From Rhizoctonia solani (Eukaryota; Basidiomycota; Agaricomycetes; Cantharellales; Ceratobasidiaceae), in the NCBI RefSeq assembly GCF_016906535.1, contig NC_057382.1, positions 1,736,001 to 1,800,000 of the forward strand: a DNA stretch of 64,000 nucleotides, in the 5' to 3' direction. Made by a program: the position numbers and the translations under genes. The notes beneath the pieces were generated by a model. It did no database searches. It was not told the origin of the DNA and was given only the letters and a program-made list of their open reading frames with translations. Of the stretch, positions 1-15,879 are shown one piece after another. How positions within the stretch are numbered: the first letter of the stretch is position 1; each line of letters begins with the position of its first letter.

Positions 1-7
1 GAAGCAA

Positions 8-4653
<4,646 letters not shown>

Positions 4654-7008
4654 GGTTGCATCCAATCGTGGCGGGGCTCGAGAACAACAACGCGCCTCTA
4701 AAGCGATCGTAAGTCACGTGATGTGAGGAACAAACGTCCGCCTGGACCATCTCATTTATCTTCACACTGCCTCGGGCTCTGTTTAACTCCGTTAATACTT
4801 CGGTGCGAATACTTAACTTTAATAGAGAAACTGCAGCAAATCGACAATATGAATTAATAATGCACGTATCTAAATCATAACCCTTTGTCCTGCAGCTAAT
4901 GACGGTCGGTAATATTACTCGGGCACACCCGATATACATCGATTGACCTTAACCTAATAAATACGACGTTTGTCCAATAGGTGCATCTTTTAAATTGATT
5001 TTCATCATACATGTCAATATCTGACTTCAGCCTGTGATTCATCCGTTTACTAACCTCGTAGTAATAAAGACTTTTGTTGTTTTGGATCGTCGTATGCCGA
5101 CATGGTACTAGCGTGGACTTCCTCGGCGATCAAAAATTTACTCTTTGGATGTGGTAGTCTCTGAACCATGGTCGGTAGATGCACATGCTCCGCCTCGCGT
5201 AACGAGAACTGGTCCTCGTCTCGAGGTTAGCTCAATTTTCCAGAGGTGAAGCTGTACTCATTTGTAACCAACAAAAGATTTGTGTGTGAAGTACCCGCGC
5301 AGGGCATGGTGAGTCGGAGAAAAACCTCCAAGTGGGAATAAAGAAGCCTTTTCGTACTCAGAGCTTGCTAGTGGCGTTGAATCTAAGTAGGTCCCATACT
5401 ATACAGATACTGGGTACCGTTGACGCATATACTCATCACTTCAGAGGGGACCATACTGCTCAGTGGATAAAGCCCCCTTTGAGTTACCCAAAAATGATCT
5501 CGAACAAATAAAGAGTCTCGGGATACCCTGTATGATCCCTGTCATCTGAGTAATATGATCTACCGATGGCATACTATTATTATTCGAAGAGTGTGTGTCA
5601 CGCATGCATGTGATTCCAATGTAAGTATTCTAGAATCACCGTAACGCAAGTACTTTTGACTTATGCCCGACTTTTTGCTGCTGTTCAGGCGTACAGGTGT
5701 ATCTGAATAAGTGGGCCAAAGCACTTGTGTTAAGAAATTTGCCGAAACTGAACCTCCAATAGGTCAGTTAATATTACTCGCGAACTCGGCAAAGCCCCTG
5801 ATGCATCGGACCCAAACCACAAACCACAAACCACATTACAATCCATCGCATTCATAACGTGGTCTCATGACTAAGACGTTGGCGGTACGGTATATTCAGG
5901 CCACATATTGTATATGGTGGGCGTTACATGGCATAAAGTCCAAAAGATGCTCAATACCCGCACAAAGCTCTCGCAAAGTATTGAAAGAGATGTTTATTTA
6001 TACACAGTTAATAATCTGTTCAAGCATCATCCAGAACTCAGGTTCAAGAGGTTGAGTATAACATCCAGAGGGTTGGATGGCGAATGAGAGTGGGAGGTCC
6101 AAGCTGAATGAGCAACTACACCTACGATATACGAAGGTGCGTTGTTTCCCAAGGATCATTATTATACATAATGCTTCAGTTAGACGAATGGATGATCGTA
6201 TTCTGCTATTATGGTGTACATCAGTACCAAGATTTGGTTGTCATCACCATGTGAGTAGACTATCAATATGGAACAATCCTTGATGACCCGAAGCGCTTGC
6301 AGCCACATTGAAATCTGGGACTCTATTTTGGGGTGACCTATCATGATTTATTGACATAAGTAGAAGTATGCTACTCCATACCTGGGTTACCAATCAGATT
6401 AAACTTCCACTGGTTTTTTTTTTTTTTTAAAAAAAAAAGAACTCTGCATATATGATTATGAGGAGATGGCCAGTCACGAACCAAATAAATTTCTACATCT
6501 ATGTGTAGATAAGCTAGATTGTGAAGGTGCTAATGTGAATAAGTACGTTCTGGCTTGCGCCCGCTCTCGTCGCTCTCGTCGCTCGCTAAGATTAGGTTAC
6601 TTTACCGAACCTGCCGTACTGGTTTCGCTCTATCGGCTTCCCCAAATATCCGAGTTCGGCTGCCTAATGATCAATATTCACGCATGACCAATGGCGTGAA
6701 AAAATGATACAGAGTTCGTCTTTTGGCACGCTTGGTGACGGCGCCCACCTCATGCGTCAAAGGTCAGGATTACGTAATTCACCGGTATACGAGGTGATTG
6801 GTGCGTGTCCAACTTCTATTTCTAGGATCGAAAGGAAGAAGAATTGGGGATCAGCTTCTTTGCACACTCCAGATTTGCCAATCCTTGGTTTGGAGATTCG
6901 GATTCACGTGGGGGCGGGTTTCGCGGCGCACATAGGGAACACCTTAAAAACCTGTCGTTCAGCCATGTAACCGAAAAATATTTACCACCCTTACTCTCCG
7001 GTACTATC
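4654..7008. other. Intergenic region between SMC3 and the lactonase gene
   Basis: I see no supportable gene in these 2.3 kb; all open frames are short and do not resemble proteins. The region is AT-rich. It holds three tandem copies of a 7-base unit (AAACCAC) near 5816-5836, a T-run joined to an A-run at about 6413-6438, and a short repeat of CGCTCTCGT-like units near 6565-6580. The SMC3 promoter is at the left end and the lactonase promoter at the right. Confidence 0.6.
4713..4726. promoter_or_regulatory. TCACGTGA E-box-like element upstream of SMC3
   Basis: The palindrome TCACGTGA lies about 60 bases upstream of the SMC3 start, inside GTCACGTGATGTGA. The same 14 bases occur at 38254-38267. 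CACGTG cores are bound by bHLH factors such as Cbf1 in fungi. That this copy is used is an inference from its position. Confidence 0.4.
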
Positions 7009-8401
7009 ATGGTTGCATCTACAGCATTCACGCTCCTTGTCGGTGCCTACAGCAGCGTCATTACCGGTATTCGCTTCGACCCTGCTTCGACCAACCTCTC
7101 TGTCCTCGGGACGTCTCCATCGGGCAACAACCCAAGCTGGATCGCCACCCATCCACTAAATAATTCGATCATTGTTGCAACCAACGAGGGAAATCCCGTT
7201 GGCGGTCTTTCGACTTTTCTAGTCACTGATCGTTCAAAAGGAGCTGTTGTGCGATCCAGCCAAGCCACTACCGGTGCCGACCCTGCCTACATCGTTGCTC
7301 TGACCAAGCCCAGGCAGGTGGTGGTTATGGACGTATGTGCCAATTTAATTCCTAATAGAGCCTGACTCAACGCAGCTTTAGTATTCTGGGGGATCCGGGG
7401 CGTTTATTCCTCTTAGAGAGGACCTGCTCACCCTTGACGAATCCAAGGCCCAACGAATCAAATTCAACGCAACTGTTTCTCATCCTCACCAAGCTTAGAA
7501 TACGGAGATGAAGTGTTGATTCCCGATCTCGTAAGTTCGCGGTCACATGCACTTAGCCGACGCGACTGACTGAAATTTCTTGATTTCTTCTCTCTTGGCA
7601 CATCGGTTATATATCCGGTATCCGCTCTTGACAATAGGGTGCTGACAAGATTTGGCGATTGAAACAATCAACTCCAGTGCAGCCTGGCGTTCCAAATTGG
7701 ACGGTCCAAGGGTTTGTTGAGCAAGTTCAGGGGAGCGGGCCGAGGCACATTGCTGTCTCCGGGGGTGAGTTTGAAAACATAATCTTAAACCCCGCTCTAA
7801 ACAAAACTATTAGACATTTTGTATACCCTTAATGAGTTGAAGTCAACTCTGGTTTCTCAAACCCTTCCACCTCTTGGTAGCTACCAGAAACCAAAGACTA
7901 TTTCGTCGCTGTCGATAGTACCCCAAGGAGCTAATAGCTCCACTTTTGGGGCCGCCGAGTTGATTTTGGACGAGAAGAGGGGATTGTTATACGCTAGCAA
8001 CCGGTGAATGCACTTTCCTAGTTATATCTGTATTTGCGAGTCCTGATCCTTGCTTGCCGATCCATGAAGTAATTTAGCACAGGTTCCTGACCCTCGCGGA
8101 GATACTATTGCTATCTTCAGCTTTGACAAGTCCGGGAACCTTAAGCTTGTCAAGCAGGTACGTGCTTGGATATGACTTTTGAAGCACATGAACTCACACT
8201 TAGTTTCAGGTGTTTACTGGATTGAACCAAATTCGTGCCATGTCTCAAGGTGGAGAAGACACTCAATACATTGCCGCTGGCGGCAAAGAGGGCGGAGGAC
8301 TCGTGGTTTACGAGAAGATCAACAATGGTCAAGACCTGAAAGAACGGGCCCGACTTCCCGCTGGTGTAGTTGCACAGCCCGCTAGCTTTGCGTGGTTGTA
8401 A
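7009..8401 (+). CDS. 6-phosphogluconolactonase-like (lactonase family) beta-propeller protein, one frame break
   Basis: The family folds as a seven-bladed beta-propeller. Members include 6-phosphogluconolactonase and cis,cis-muconate lactonizing enzymes, and the substrate of this copy is unknown. The ATG at 7009 gives MVASTAFTLLVGAYSS, a typical first blade. Later blades show NPSWIATHPLNNSIIVATNE, GPRHIAVSG, AAELILDEKRGLLYASNR and the closing GVVAQPASFAWL before the stop at 8399-8401. At least five introns are visible, one bounded at 7333 and 7381. Near 7490-7500 the frame changes by one base between SHPHQA and LEYGDEVLIPDL, with no room for an intron. That is either a one-base deletion or a consensus error. 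The remaining exons join in frame, so I keep it as a gene rather than calling it dead. Confidence 0.8.
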
Positions 8402-8461
8402 AATAATGCGTATCGCATGCATCGCAGGTATCAGATAGAATACATTGCATAATAAAATTAA

Positions 8462-10908
8462 TTATTGAGCCGTCTCTGCCTCGCCGCCTTTCTTATGCTT
8501 TCGCTTTCGCTTTTTATTCTTTAGACCTTCTTCTTCCTGCGCCTGCTCCTCTTGCTTGATCGTCGCATCCATTGCAGCCTTGGCCTTTTCTTTTTGTCGC
8601 TCTTTCTTTCCTTTACGCTTCTTGGCCTGCGTCTCGCCCTGGGCACCCCAGCCATCGTACACACCACGAGTGCTCAAGCTATTCTTGAGTTCCTTGAGCT
8701 TTTCACCCCGACGGTGGTCGAACTTGTCTTTATGGTACGGCGCGAGACGTTTCAGCCCGACATATGAGTTGAGCTCGGCGTCTGTTGCGGTAAGAATTTC
8801 CACAGGCGTTAACCCATACGCAGACGGTTCGACGTGAGAGTAGTGGAAGCGTGTAGGCATATCCCCAACCTGTTATCCTGTGTCACCCCATCGAAGCTGT
8901 GGACAGAAAGACGAGAACATACCATGTCGTTAAAGTCAAGATCGTACATTTCTTCCATATACTTTTCGAGCACACGCTTTCGCATATCTTCTGTTCCATC
9001 CCATTCCTCGTCGTCCCCTTCCTGTACGGGCCGTTCGATATCCGCGTCCATCTCGTCGGGATCCACGCCTATGTCTTCCTCCTCGCCGTCCTTCCGCTTT
9101 TTTCTTTTCTTTTTCTTTCCAGCCTGAGATTCAGACACTGGTTCAGATTTTTCGGGAATAAGGTCACTGATGTCGATGTCATCGTCCCAAGTTGGCTTTT
9201 GGTTGTCATCCTGTGCATAGAGAAAGATAGTATAAGGGCGTATTCACTAATATAGCTAACAAAGGCTCACCTCGTACTCTCCGTTCTCAGCATAAAGCGA
9301 CTTCATCTGCGCATCGTGCTGGTCGGGGTCCCAGTCACCATCTAAATCTAACTCGCCTAGTACACCATAATCCTCGGGCCCTTCTTCTTCCTCATCAAGC
9401 TTTCGCTTCCCCTTGTCCTTGTTTCCAAGGCCTCCCTCAATTCGAATCTTTTCCAGTTTTTGTTTAAATTCACGCATCTTCAGGGACTTCAGGCGCTTGA
9501 CTTCTTCCTTCTTGGCAAGCAGCTTTGCGGCCTCTCGTTCCTTTTTCTTTTCGCGAGCCTCTTTACGAGAGCTGTCGGTTCGTCGGACGGATGCAACGTT
9601 GCGGGGATGACTGGCTATGACATGCGAATTGCTACAAAAGACAATTAGCAGCGACCCTGGTGTGCACAGGAGAGGTGCTTACGGCTCTTCAAATCGGAAA
9701 TTATAAGTGCTCTCGAAGTGATCCGCAACTTCGTCAAATTCGTCCTCATCGAGCAGACCATTACCCAAATCCTCTCCCTCGTCCTCTCGCGCATCTCCCG
9801 GCTTAAATCCGTCCTTGGACTTTGCTTTGGATTCTACCCCCACGATTTCTTTGTAAGTTGGTGCTCGGTTTTCGGATTTGTCTATCCATCCTCGATTAAG
9901 AATATAGCTGGTGCCTTTGGTTAGAGGTGTCATCAGGCAGATTGATGACCATACATACTTCATGAGAAATTCCTCATCCGTCTCTTGCTTGTGCTCCTTC
10001 AGCTTGGCCCTTTTCTTCTTTCGCTCCTCTTTCTTGGCTTGATCGTCCTCAGCAAGGTTGGTATCATTTTCTTTGATTTTGACACCTCCTTCCTCTACCC
10101 ATAACAGCTGGCTGATATCTTCCCCAACCTCCCGCTGCAGAAAGTCTCGGTACTCCTCCTCCCTTTGCTCGGCCTCGTCTTTAACGCCTTCGCGCAAAGT
10201 AAGCAAATCATCGGCTTCATCTTCTTTGACAGCGTTATGGAATGCAGATATTGTCTCGTCTCGAAGGGCCGCTTGTTCCTGCACATGGGTTAACGGAGCC
10301 GGATCAGAGGTTGGGGAGGTAGGTCGTGAGCCCGATTCGAGAAGTGCGGCGAGATTTTGTTGTTTAATAGTGAGGGGTTTGGACTGGAGGAAGCGAGTTA
10401 TTTAGCTGCTGGGCTTATTTCTAGCTTACTAGTAACACACCTTATCCTTTGAAGGTCGAGTGCGAGCCAGATTTGTCCCTGCGTTCGTTTGGCCTCCTCT
10501 AAGCCGCATTAACTCTGGATGCATTCAATTCATGCGGTAATAAATACCAACCATCGAATACTCCAACTTTGGAGTCATATATCTCCGGGTCCTTTCTCCT
10601 AATCTTCGCGAGAGTTCTTAATAATGCTGCATCGACGGCTGGTGTCAGCTCTTCCCCATATTCGTCTTCGGTCTCGTCAGACTCGGAGTCCGACTCATCC
10701 TCCTCGAAATCCGAACCATACTTTTCTTTGACTGATAACAGAAGTAAATTTGACCTTGGTGGGATCAATTGGACAAATAATAAGACCTACGCTTTGCTAG
10801 CTCTTCCCTCTCTTTTCGATACTCGAAAGCCTTGGCGTAGTGCTCGTTGACCGTCAGCTGGTGAAGATCATTACCACCAGAAATATCCGAATCATCATCT
10901 GAGAGCAT
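8462..10908 (-). CDS. KRI1: KRI1-like ribosome biogenesis protein
   Basis: Kri1 is a nucleolar protein that binds Krr1 and is needed for 40S subunit assembly. The protein is rich in charged runs. The start at 10908 gives MLSDDDSDIS followed by LTVNEHYAKAFEYRKEREEL, the conserved Kri1 opening. Next come an acidic stretch with LTPAVDAALLRTLAKIRRKD and PEIYDSKVGVFDG (10570-10740), then EVADHFESTYNFRFEEP (9680-9720). A C-terminal block follows (GLTPVEILTATDAELNSYVGLKRLAPY, 8700-8840), and the gene ends in a lysine-rich tail. Lysine/glutamate-rich coiled-coil regions lie between these blocks. About 30 bases of in-frame codons precede the chosen start without an ATG, so an earlier exon cannot be excluded. 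It lies head-to-tail with POP3, 187 bases downstream of that gene's stop. Confidence 0.9.
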
Positions 10909-11012
10909 TTGTAACAGTTCCAAGGCGCTGATGAGCTCTATTTATTCAGTAAATGAATACTTCCGAGGTTCCAGTGGTGGGCCCAAGATGATTGAGAGGA
11001 ATAAATTATATA

Positions 11013-11020
11013 TCACGTGA
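11013..11020. promoter_or_regulatory. TCACGTGA element in the KRI1 promoter
   Basis: A perfect TCACGTGA palindrome sits about 105 bases upstream of the KRI1 start, in the 187-base gap between POP3 and KRI1. It matches the element 60 bases upstream of SMC3. Its function is inferred from sequence and position only. Confidence 0.35.
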
Positions 11021-11095
11021 CTGATTGACAAAGAAACTTAATTGTTTTATGGTTCAATTAGGCAAGCACTTAGAATAATTATAGATAAAATGTGA

Positions 11096-12417
11096 TTAAG
11101 GATCTTCGGTACTCGGATCATTTCTGCTCTCGGGCTGTAGCCTTCGTCTCTTTCTCCTGCTTCCGTCAATACTGGCCGTTTTGGACGCCTCTTTAGCCTC
11201 TCCAACTTCACGTTTCCGTTTTTCCCTGTGTGCCTTCATGTCTTTAGGTGCTGAAGTCTTCAACTGTTTTACATGTGTAGGAATAAGCTCCTTAGGCTCT
11301 TGGCTAATATTCGAAGGCGGGGCCAACCATGAAGCGCGTAGAGGTATAATAGACGAAAGTAATGATTCTAATCGTTCCAACCCAGGTGTCTCTGCCTGTT
11401 TAGCATCAGTTGATCATAAATACTGAGACCGGTTAGTGAATTCCAGCTCACGTCCAGTGCCATTACTGCCACCCGTCGTAGCCCAACTACTTCCGCAAGT
11501 GTGTGCTCCCCACCCATCGGAAGTGTGACCAGCTTGATAAACATGCTATCTTCTGAGCTACTAGGAATCGCTGAGTTACAGGATGCAACAAGCACTGGAA
11601 GATGTTCTATAAGGATAGGTGGGTCGACGTCTGTTCGACACACAACCACAAATCGAAGTTTAGGTTTGGATGTTGCGTTGGATGCGATTTCGGCCCCAAG
11701 CACGTCAGGGTGGATCTGAGATTCGAGTCGTCTGGTGACTTCGTTGATTCCAAAGACACAGTGATTGAGAAGTGGGGGTAAGGGAATAGTTGGAGCCGTG
11801 TGAGAGGTAGACTCGTCTGCTTTCGAATCAGCCGCAGTAGCGGATGGTCCAGCATCGTGAGAATTAGATGAATAGGTTAGTTTGCTGAGTACATTGATCC
11901 CAGGGCTTTGTAGACTGGAGGACGAAGTGCTGGTTTTTTTATTATTCGTTTCGTTATGGTCAACCTTGGTGCGCTTGGGATTATCTGGGTTATCTTCATC
12001 TCGGCGTCGTTTCCTAGAGTTGGGAGTTTGTGCTTGAGATGCCTCGGACGACACTTCCTTCCTTTTGGTCTGATGTAAAGCTGCTCGCAGAGAAGACTTC
12101 CGTTTTCGAGCTTTAGTTTCGCGAGCGATATGGTAACTAGCCACCTCGGGTAAAAGATCGGCCAGACAAGCCAAGAGACTGTTTTGAACATTCAAAGGCG
12201 TCTGGGGCCTAGCTCATAATTTTCCAGTAACTAGTCGAAGTTACCCTAGAGAGTGAACAACTCACCACTTTATTTGGTAGGGGTTCTCCAACACAGACTT
12301 ATACACCACACGGCGATCATCTTCAGCCTTGCTCTTTCCCTTGCCTAAGGAAGCATTTGCACGATTCGATGGTTGGGTATGGATTCTGGCCTCTCGAGCA
12401 CTAGACGGTCCAGACAT
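11096..12417 (-). CDS. POP3: RNase P/MRP subunit POP3-like protein
   Basis: Pop3 (related to human Rpp38, L7Ae-like fold) is a protein subunit of nuclear RNase P and RNase MRP, which process tRNA and rRNA precursors. The start at 12417 gives MSGPSSAREARI. The diagnostic block VVYKSVLENPYQIKW is followed by an intron and then PQTPLNVQNSLLACLADLLP. Further blocks are HCVFGINEVTRRLESQI, LRFVVVCRADVDPP-like text (here LRFVVVCRTDVDPPILIEHL), and LPMGGEHTLAEVVGLRRVAVMALD. A second intron near 11392-11449 joins that exon to AETPGLERLESLLSS. The middle and the tail are basic and low-complexity (KRKR, RRKRR). The frames are intact. It is adjacent to KRI1 on the same strand; both act in ribonucleoprotein maturation, though I infer no operon-like link. 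Confidence 0.88.
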
Positions 12418-12991
12418 CCTCAAAGGAGTGGTGAATTACGTTGCGGTTAGAGAATAGAGATGAGCAGTTTATGGCGCTTAACGTTTGAAAATACCCCCAC
12501 ATTTTTTGTCGAGTTGGTGGTTGACAGCACCAAGATCAAAGGGTGCCAAACATCACCCTCCCAGCACCTTTGTTCCACCGCGTACATTCTGAAATGGGCG
12601 GCAGTCACTCCGCCGGCGGGAGGAGAGAAGCAGAGTTCTGGGGGCACCCGTTTAATCCATTGTCTGTGATACTGTAGCCTATACCCCGTTACTGGCTTCT
12701 AGGCCTTTAATGAGCTATGCAGCAAATGATCAAAGGAGGATTGCCGTTGATTGAAGACCGTAGCATCATAAAAAGGCGTGTCATTAATCGGTTGAGAGTC
12801 ACACACCCACTTTCTCTTTCTCATCTCACCACACATTTTATTCAGTTCTTCTCCTTCACGAACCTTGCAGGTTTCTTTTCACCTTTTAATTTCTTTTGAT
12901 TACGAGGTTTCATACGTTCCACTAGCGCAAGTCGCCAACGACTAATCTTTAGCCTTCACTTCAACTATCCAACGCAGTCCTTTTTCCAACA
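12418..12991. other. Divergent promoter region between POP3 and the SUR7-like gene
   Basis: No gene is visible in this 574-base gap between divergent starts. It is the shared upstream region of POP3 and the SUR7/PalI-like gene. The stretch 12790-12990 is pyrimidine-rich, as expected just upstream of a start codon in many basidiomycete genes. Confidence 0.5.
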
Positions 12992-13976
12992 ATGATTGCC
13001 GGAATTTCGAAACTTATCACTTTACACCTCGCACCTGTGCTCTCATTGGTGTCCCTAATCTTACTCTACATCGCGTATTTTGCCCCGGTCACGTCCTTGC
13101 ATACCGAAGTATCTTTGGTCTCTCTTACCCCGGCCATCACACTCGTAGCCCTCAACGCCAGGTCTCACTCGATGGACGAACAAGATCTGCGTGTGCTGTT
13201 CAACGGGCGGGTTGTCCCTCGGGGTCTCATCGCGGAGCGTGCTCTAGCTTCAAGAGCATCCCGACCCGTGGATGGACCCAGCGTCTTCATGGGTCTTTTG
13301 GGTGCGCAAAAACAATTAGATTTGCGATCTCGCATTCATTGATTAACGTAAACACTTAGGCTCCTGTGCTCGAACTTCGGACTCTGCGCCGACGCATTGC
13401 ACTGGAGAATCCATCACCCCCATCTATGGTAATTTCGATCCGCGAGTTTCTGGTTGGTTTACTGATTATTCATTCATCCAGATCTTTCTGTGCTTCCCGA
13501 CAACCACCCTCGATTCCTCTCCAACCCGACAACCACTGCCCCTCAATTCCTGCTTGCATCAATTATCTTCCTCACTCTCTTCCTCATCCTCCATCTAATC
13601 TTCTCACTCCCAGAACGACTCCCCACTACTCCAGCAGGAATTGTCAAACTTGCTAGCCACTCGCTTGCAATCCGCCTATCGGCATGGTTGGGTGTTCTCG
13701 GGCTCACGATGGGGCTCTGCACCGTGATCGCATTGCGCATTTGGATGGGCAAAGCCGTCGAGGATTTTAACCAGGATATTATTGATATGGGCAAGGGTGG
13801 TCCTAAGCTGGTTGCTAACATCGAGAATGGGTTTACGAGTATGTTTTTTGCTCTTGCGAATCAGATAGGTACTAATTGGTGCTACAGTGATGTGGATCGC
13901 GTTCTCCTTTGCAGCTCCGTCTATTATATGCGCCTTGTTCCAGGTGCAATTCGCTGCCGCGGCTGGAAAGGCCTGA
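12992..13976 (+). CDS. SUR7/PalI-like four-span membrane protein
   Basis: SUR7/PalI proteins are plasma-membrane proteins of eisosomes or of the ambient-pH sensing complex. Four exons fit cleanly: 12992-13301, 13360-13428, 13482-13838 and 13888-13976, giving about 274 residues. The first membrane span follows the start (LHLAPVLSLVSLILLYIAYF). An extracellular part contains GSCARTSDSAPTHCTGES with three cysteines. Two more spans follow (FLLASIIFLTLFLILHLIF and LGVLGLTMGLCTVIALRIW), then a last one near the end (MMWIAFSFAAPSIICALF), closing with FAAAAGKA. The order of one span, a loop and then three spans is the SUR7/PalI plan. Which of the two roles applies cannot be told from sequence. The frames are intact. 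Confidence 0.75.
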
Positions 13977-14109
13977 TCACATACTTAACGTGGCACGATA
14001 CGACTGTATATTTCTTTGGACATTCATGGACATAGTAGCATACTTTTATTTAATTATTCATGTATCGAATAGTGGCATCCAAAAATAATACCAATTTTAT
14101 TATATCCAA

Positions 14110-15006
14110 CTACCAGACATAAGGAATAGCGCGATAAGGGACTTCTCTCTTGTACACAGCATATTTTGGGCCCATGTGGTCGTGGCCGAGTATGATGTTT
14201 TCCTATGTACAATTACAATTGAACTCGTACCCGTATTATTTGTTGAGATACGTACCTCCATTGGCATCTTGATAGCAAACAGTGCAGCTAACAAGCCTAA
14301 TGCGGGGGCAGGTATCCAATTCCAGAACGCCCCCTACCATATGGTGCAATATTAGATACTCTTGCCGGTGGAATGTTTAGTACATCTCTATACGTACAGT
14401 CATACTTGCCATCACTAGCATCGCACAGCTGCTCAATCTGTTATTATGTCACAACCAAGAAAAGGTCTGGCACTATACCTATACATAGGATGTCTCACAA
14501 TCTTATATGGCCCTGTTCTAATAAGTGAAGGGCGCTCACGAACCTAACGCAGTGAATAAATTTTAATTCAGTATCAAGGCCCAAAACACCAGCGACTTAC
14601 ACCAATATAATTCCACTGCGCGTCGAGGTGTTTGAAACACCGCGTCATAATCAATCCTGCCCACCATAGCATGCGCAAGACCCCATCCTCACTACGTAGT
14701 ACACACGAGGGGTTGCCTCTGGAAGTGCATACTTGGTCAACCAATCGGGTTGAGCGAACTTGTTGGGGGGTATGGTAAATAGGAACAGTAAAGAAGGCCC
14801 GAGCAAAACGAGCCCGTGTGCAATGCTAATATACAGTCCTCTCGAACCTTGGGCATATGCACAGCTTTCCCCGCCTTTTTTTCGGTATTTTTCCAATGGC
14901 CAGATCCAGGAAATGAAAGATAAAATGATCCGGCAAGCGAAGCACAAGCAAGACCATTGAGTGCCTGGGGCTCGGCAAATGGAAGACCAAGGCCAGCAAT
15001 GTACAT
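14110..15006 (-). pseudogene. Isoprenylcysteine carboxyl methyltransferase-like membrane protein, frame broken
   Basis: Members of this family are multi-span membrane methyltransferases with a C-terminal signature in which GPY.IVRHPMY binds S-adenosylmethionine and the end reads EY..Y...V...IP. Here GPYKIVRHPMY lies near 14484-14520, GAFWNWIPAPALGLLAALF near 14270-14330, and GPKYAVYKREVPYRAIPYVW precedes the stop at 14110-14112. The N-terminal part MYIAGLGLPFAEPQALNGLA starts at 15006. The frame changes without an intron near 14853-14861 (between GKAVHM and AQGSRGLY) and again near 14690-14712. Upstream of 15006 the expected extra N-terminal residues meet a stop codon. Two further relics of the same gene lie at 15553 and 17755. 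I call it a probable pseudogene; consensus errors are the alternative. Confidence 0.6.
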
Positions 15007-15244
15007 GATATACAGGAAGGGCTAAGGAACGAATCGCTCAAAAGAGGGGATTTTTTATCATGCTATTTAAACGCCCAGGATTAGGCAGTGTATTGATATC
15101 ATTCCCTTGATGCCCGAAGTGGGTCATATGCATGGCCATGTGGCTCTGATGACCAGGGATCAGTGCCATTTTGAGAGTACCTGAACGGTATCAGTATCCC
15201 TTTGCCCTTTCGTTCGAAGTTGTGGATTAAATGAGCAGTTTTCC

Positions 15245-15447
15245 CTACGGGGGCCCCCAAAACCTGGGAGCGCTCTGGAGTGCTCCGGTTTTGGGAGCCT
15301 CCTCGTTAGGATCCGACGGATCCGGGTTGCTTGGCGAGCACTTGGGAGCACTCCATGAGCACTTCCGAGCGTCATACCAAACGCTCCGGAATGCTCGCCG
15401 ACAATAGCGAGTCCCGGAGCGCTCCCGAGATTTTCGGGGCCCCGTAG
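15245..15447. mobile_element. GC-rich 203-base element with inverted terminal repeats (MITE/foldback-like)
   Basis: The two ends are inverted copies of each other over about 31 bases. The left end begins CTACGGGGGCCCCCAAAA and continues to GGGAGCGCTC. The right end, read on the other strand, begins CTACGGGGCCCCGAAAA and also reaches GGGAGCGCTC, with about 27 matches. The interior is full of small palindromes such as GGAGTGCTCC and GGATCCGACGGATCC. Base composition is far more GC-rich than the flanks, and an open frame here only reflects that. I see no convincing target-site duplication and no transposase. The element could be a MITE or a structured repeat of another kind. Confidence 0.55.
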
Positions 15448-15552
15448 AGTTGGAGTATGTTTTGAACCAACCATTCATACGAACGTAAATGCGTTTAGCG
15501 AGACACTTTGACCAGATACATCAGTAACTTTCAAACTCTGCCCCCTCTCCGC

Positions 15553-15765
15553 CTACCAGATATAAGGGATAGTTTGCTATGAAACATCTCTCTTGTATGC
15601 GGCATAATCTGCGTCTATATCTTTGCCTTTGACCATAGTCCTTTCATATTCGAGATTAATATTCAGCCCTCATCATCACCTTCGTAATCAAAATACAAAC
15701 ATCTGTTTACACCTCGATAACAAACGGCGAGAGCTACAGTTGCAGGCATCTAATTCCAGAACGCT
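15553..15765 (-). pseudogene. C-terminal relic of the methyltransferase-like gene
   Basis: Read on the minus strand, the end matches the gene at 14110: YAAYKRDVS, a stop codon, then TIPYIW and a stop. This parallels YAVYKREVPYRAIPYVW. Further upstream GCGTTCTGGAAT (15754-15765) matches the AFWN codons of the intact-looking exon. An internal stop and lost spacing make it non-functional. It lies 106 bases from the GC-rich inverted-repeat element. Confidence 0.55.
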
Positions 15766-15879
15766 ACATACTGGATCCCAAGTTTACCTTCGAATTCAAG
15801 GTATTTTTCTATCAAAAAAGTCAAGTAGTATTTATTTATTACTAAATGGTTGGTACAATATGCGAAGGCCCCAACTGTG

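Noticed and set aside
6413..6438. T-run joined to an A-run as a possible terminator or origin element
   Set aside because: There is no gene of polymerase III type upstream and no other origin signature; it is likely simple sequence.
15160..15478. Overlapping minus-strand frames of 77 and 104 codons
   Set aside because: They coincide with the GC-rich palindromic element; lack of stop codons there is due to base composition.
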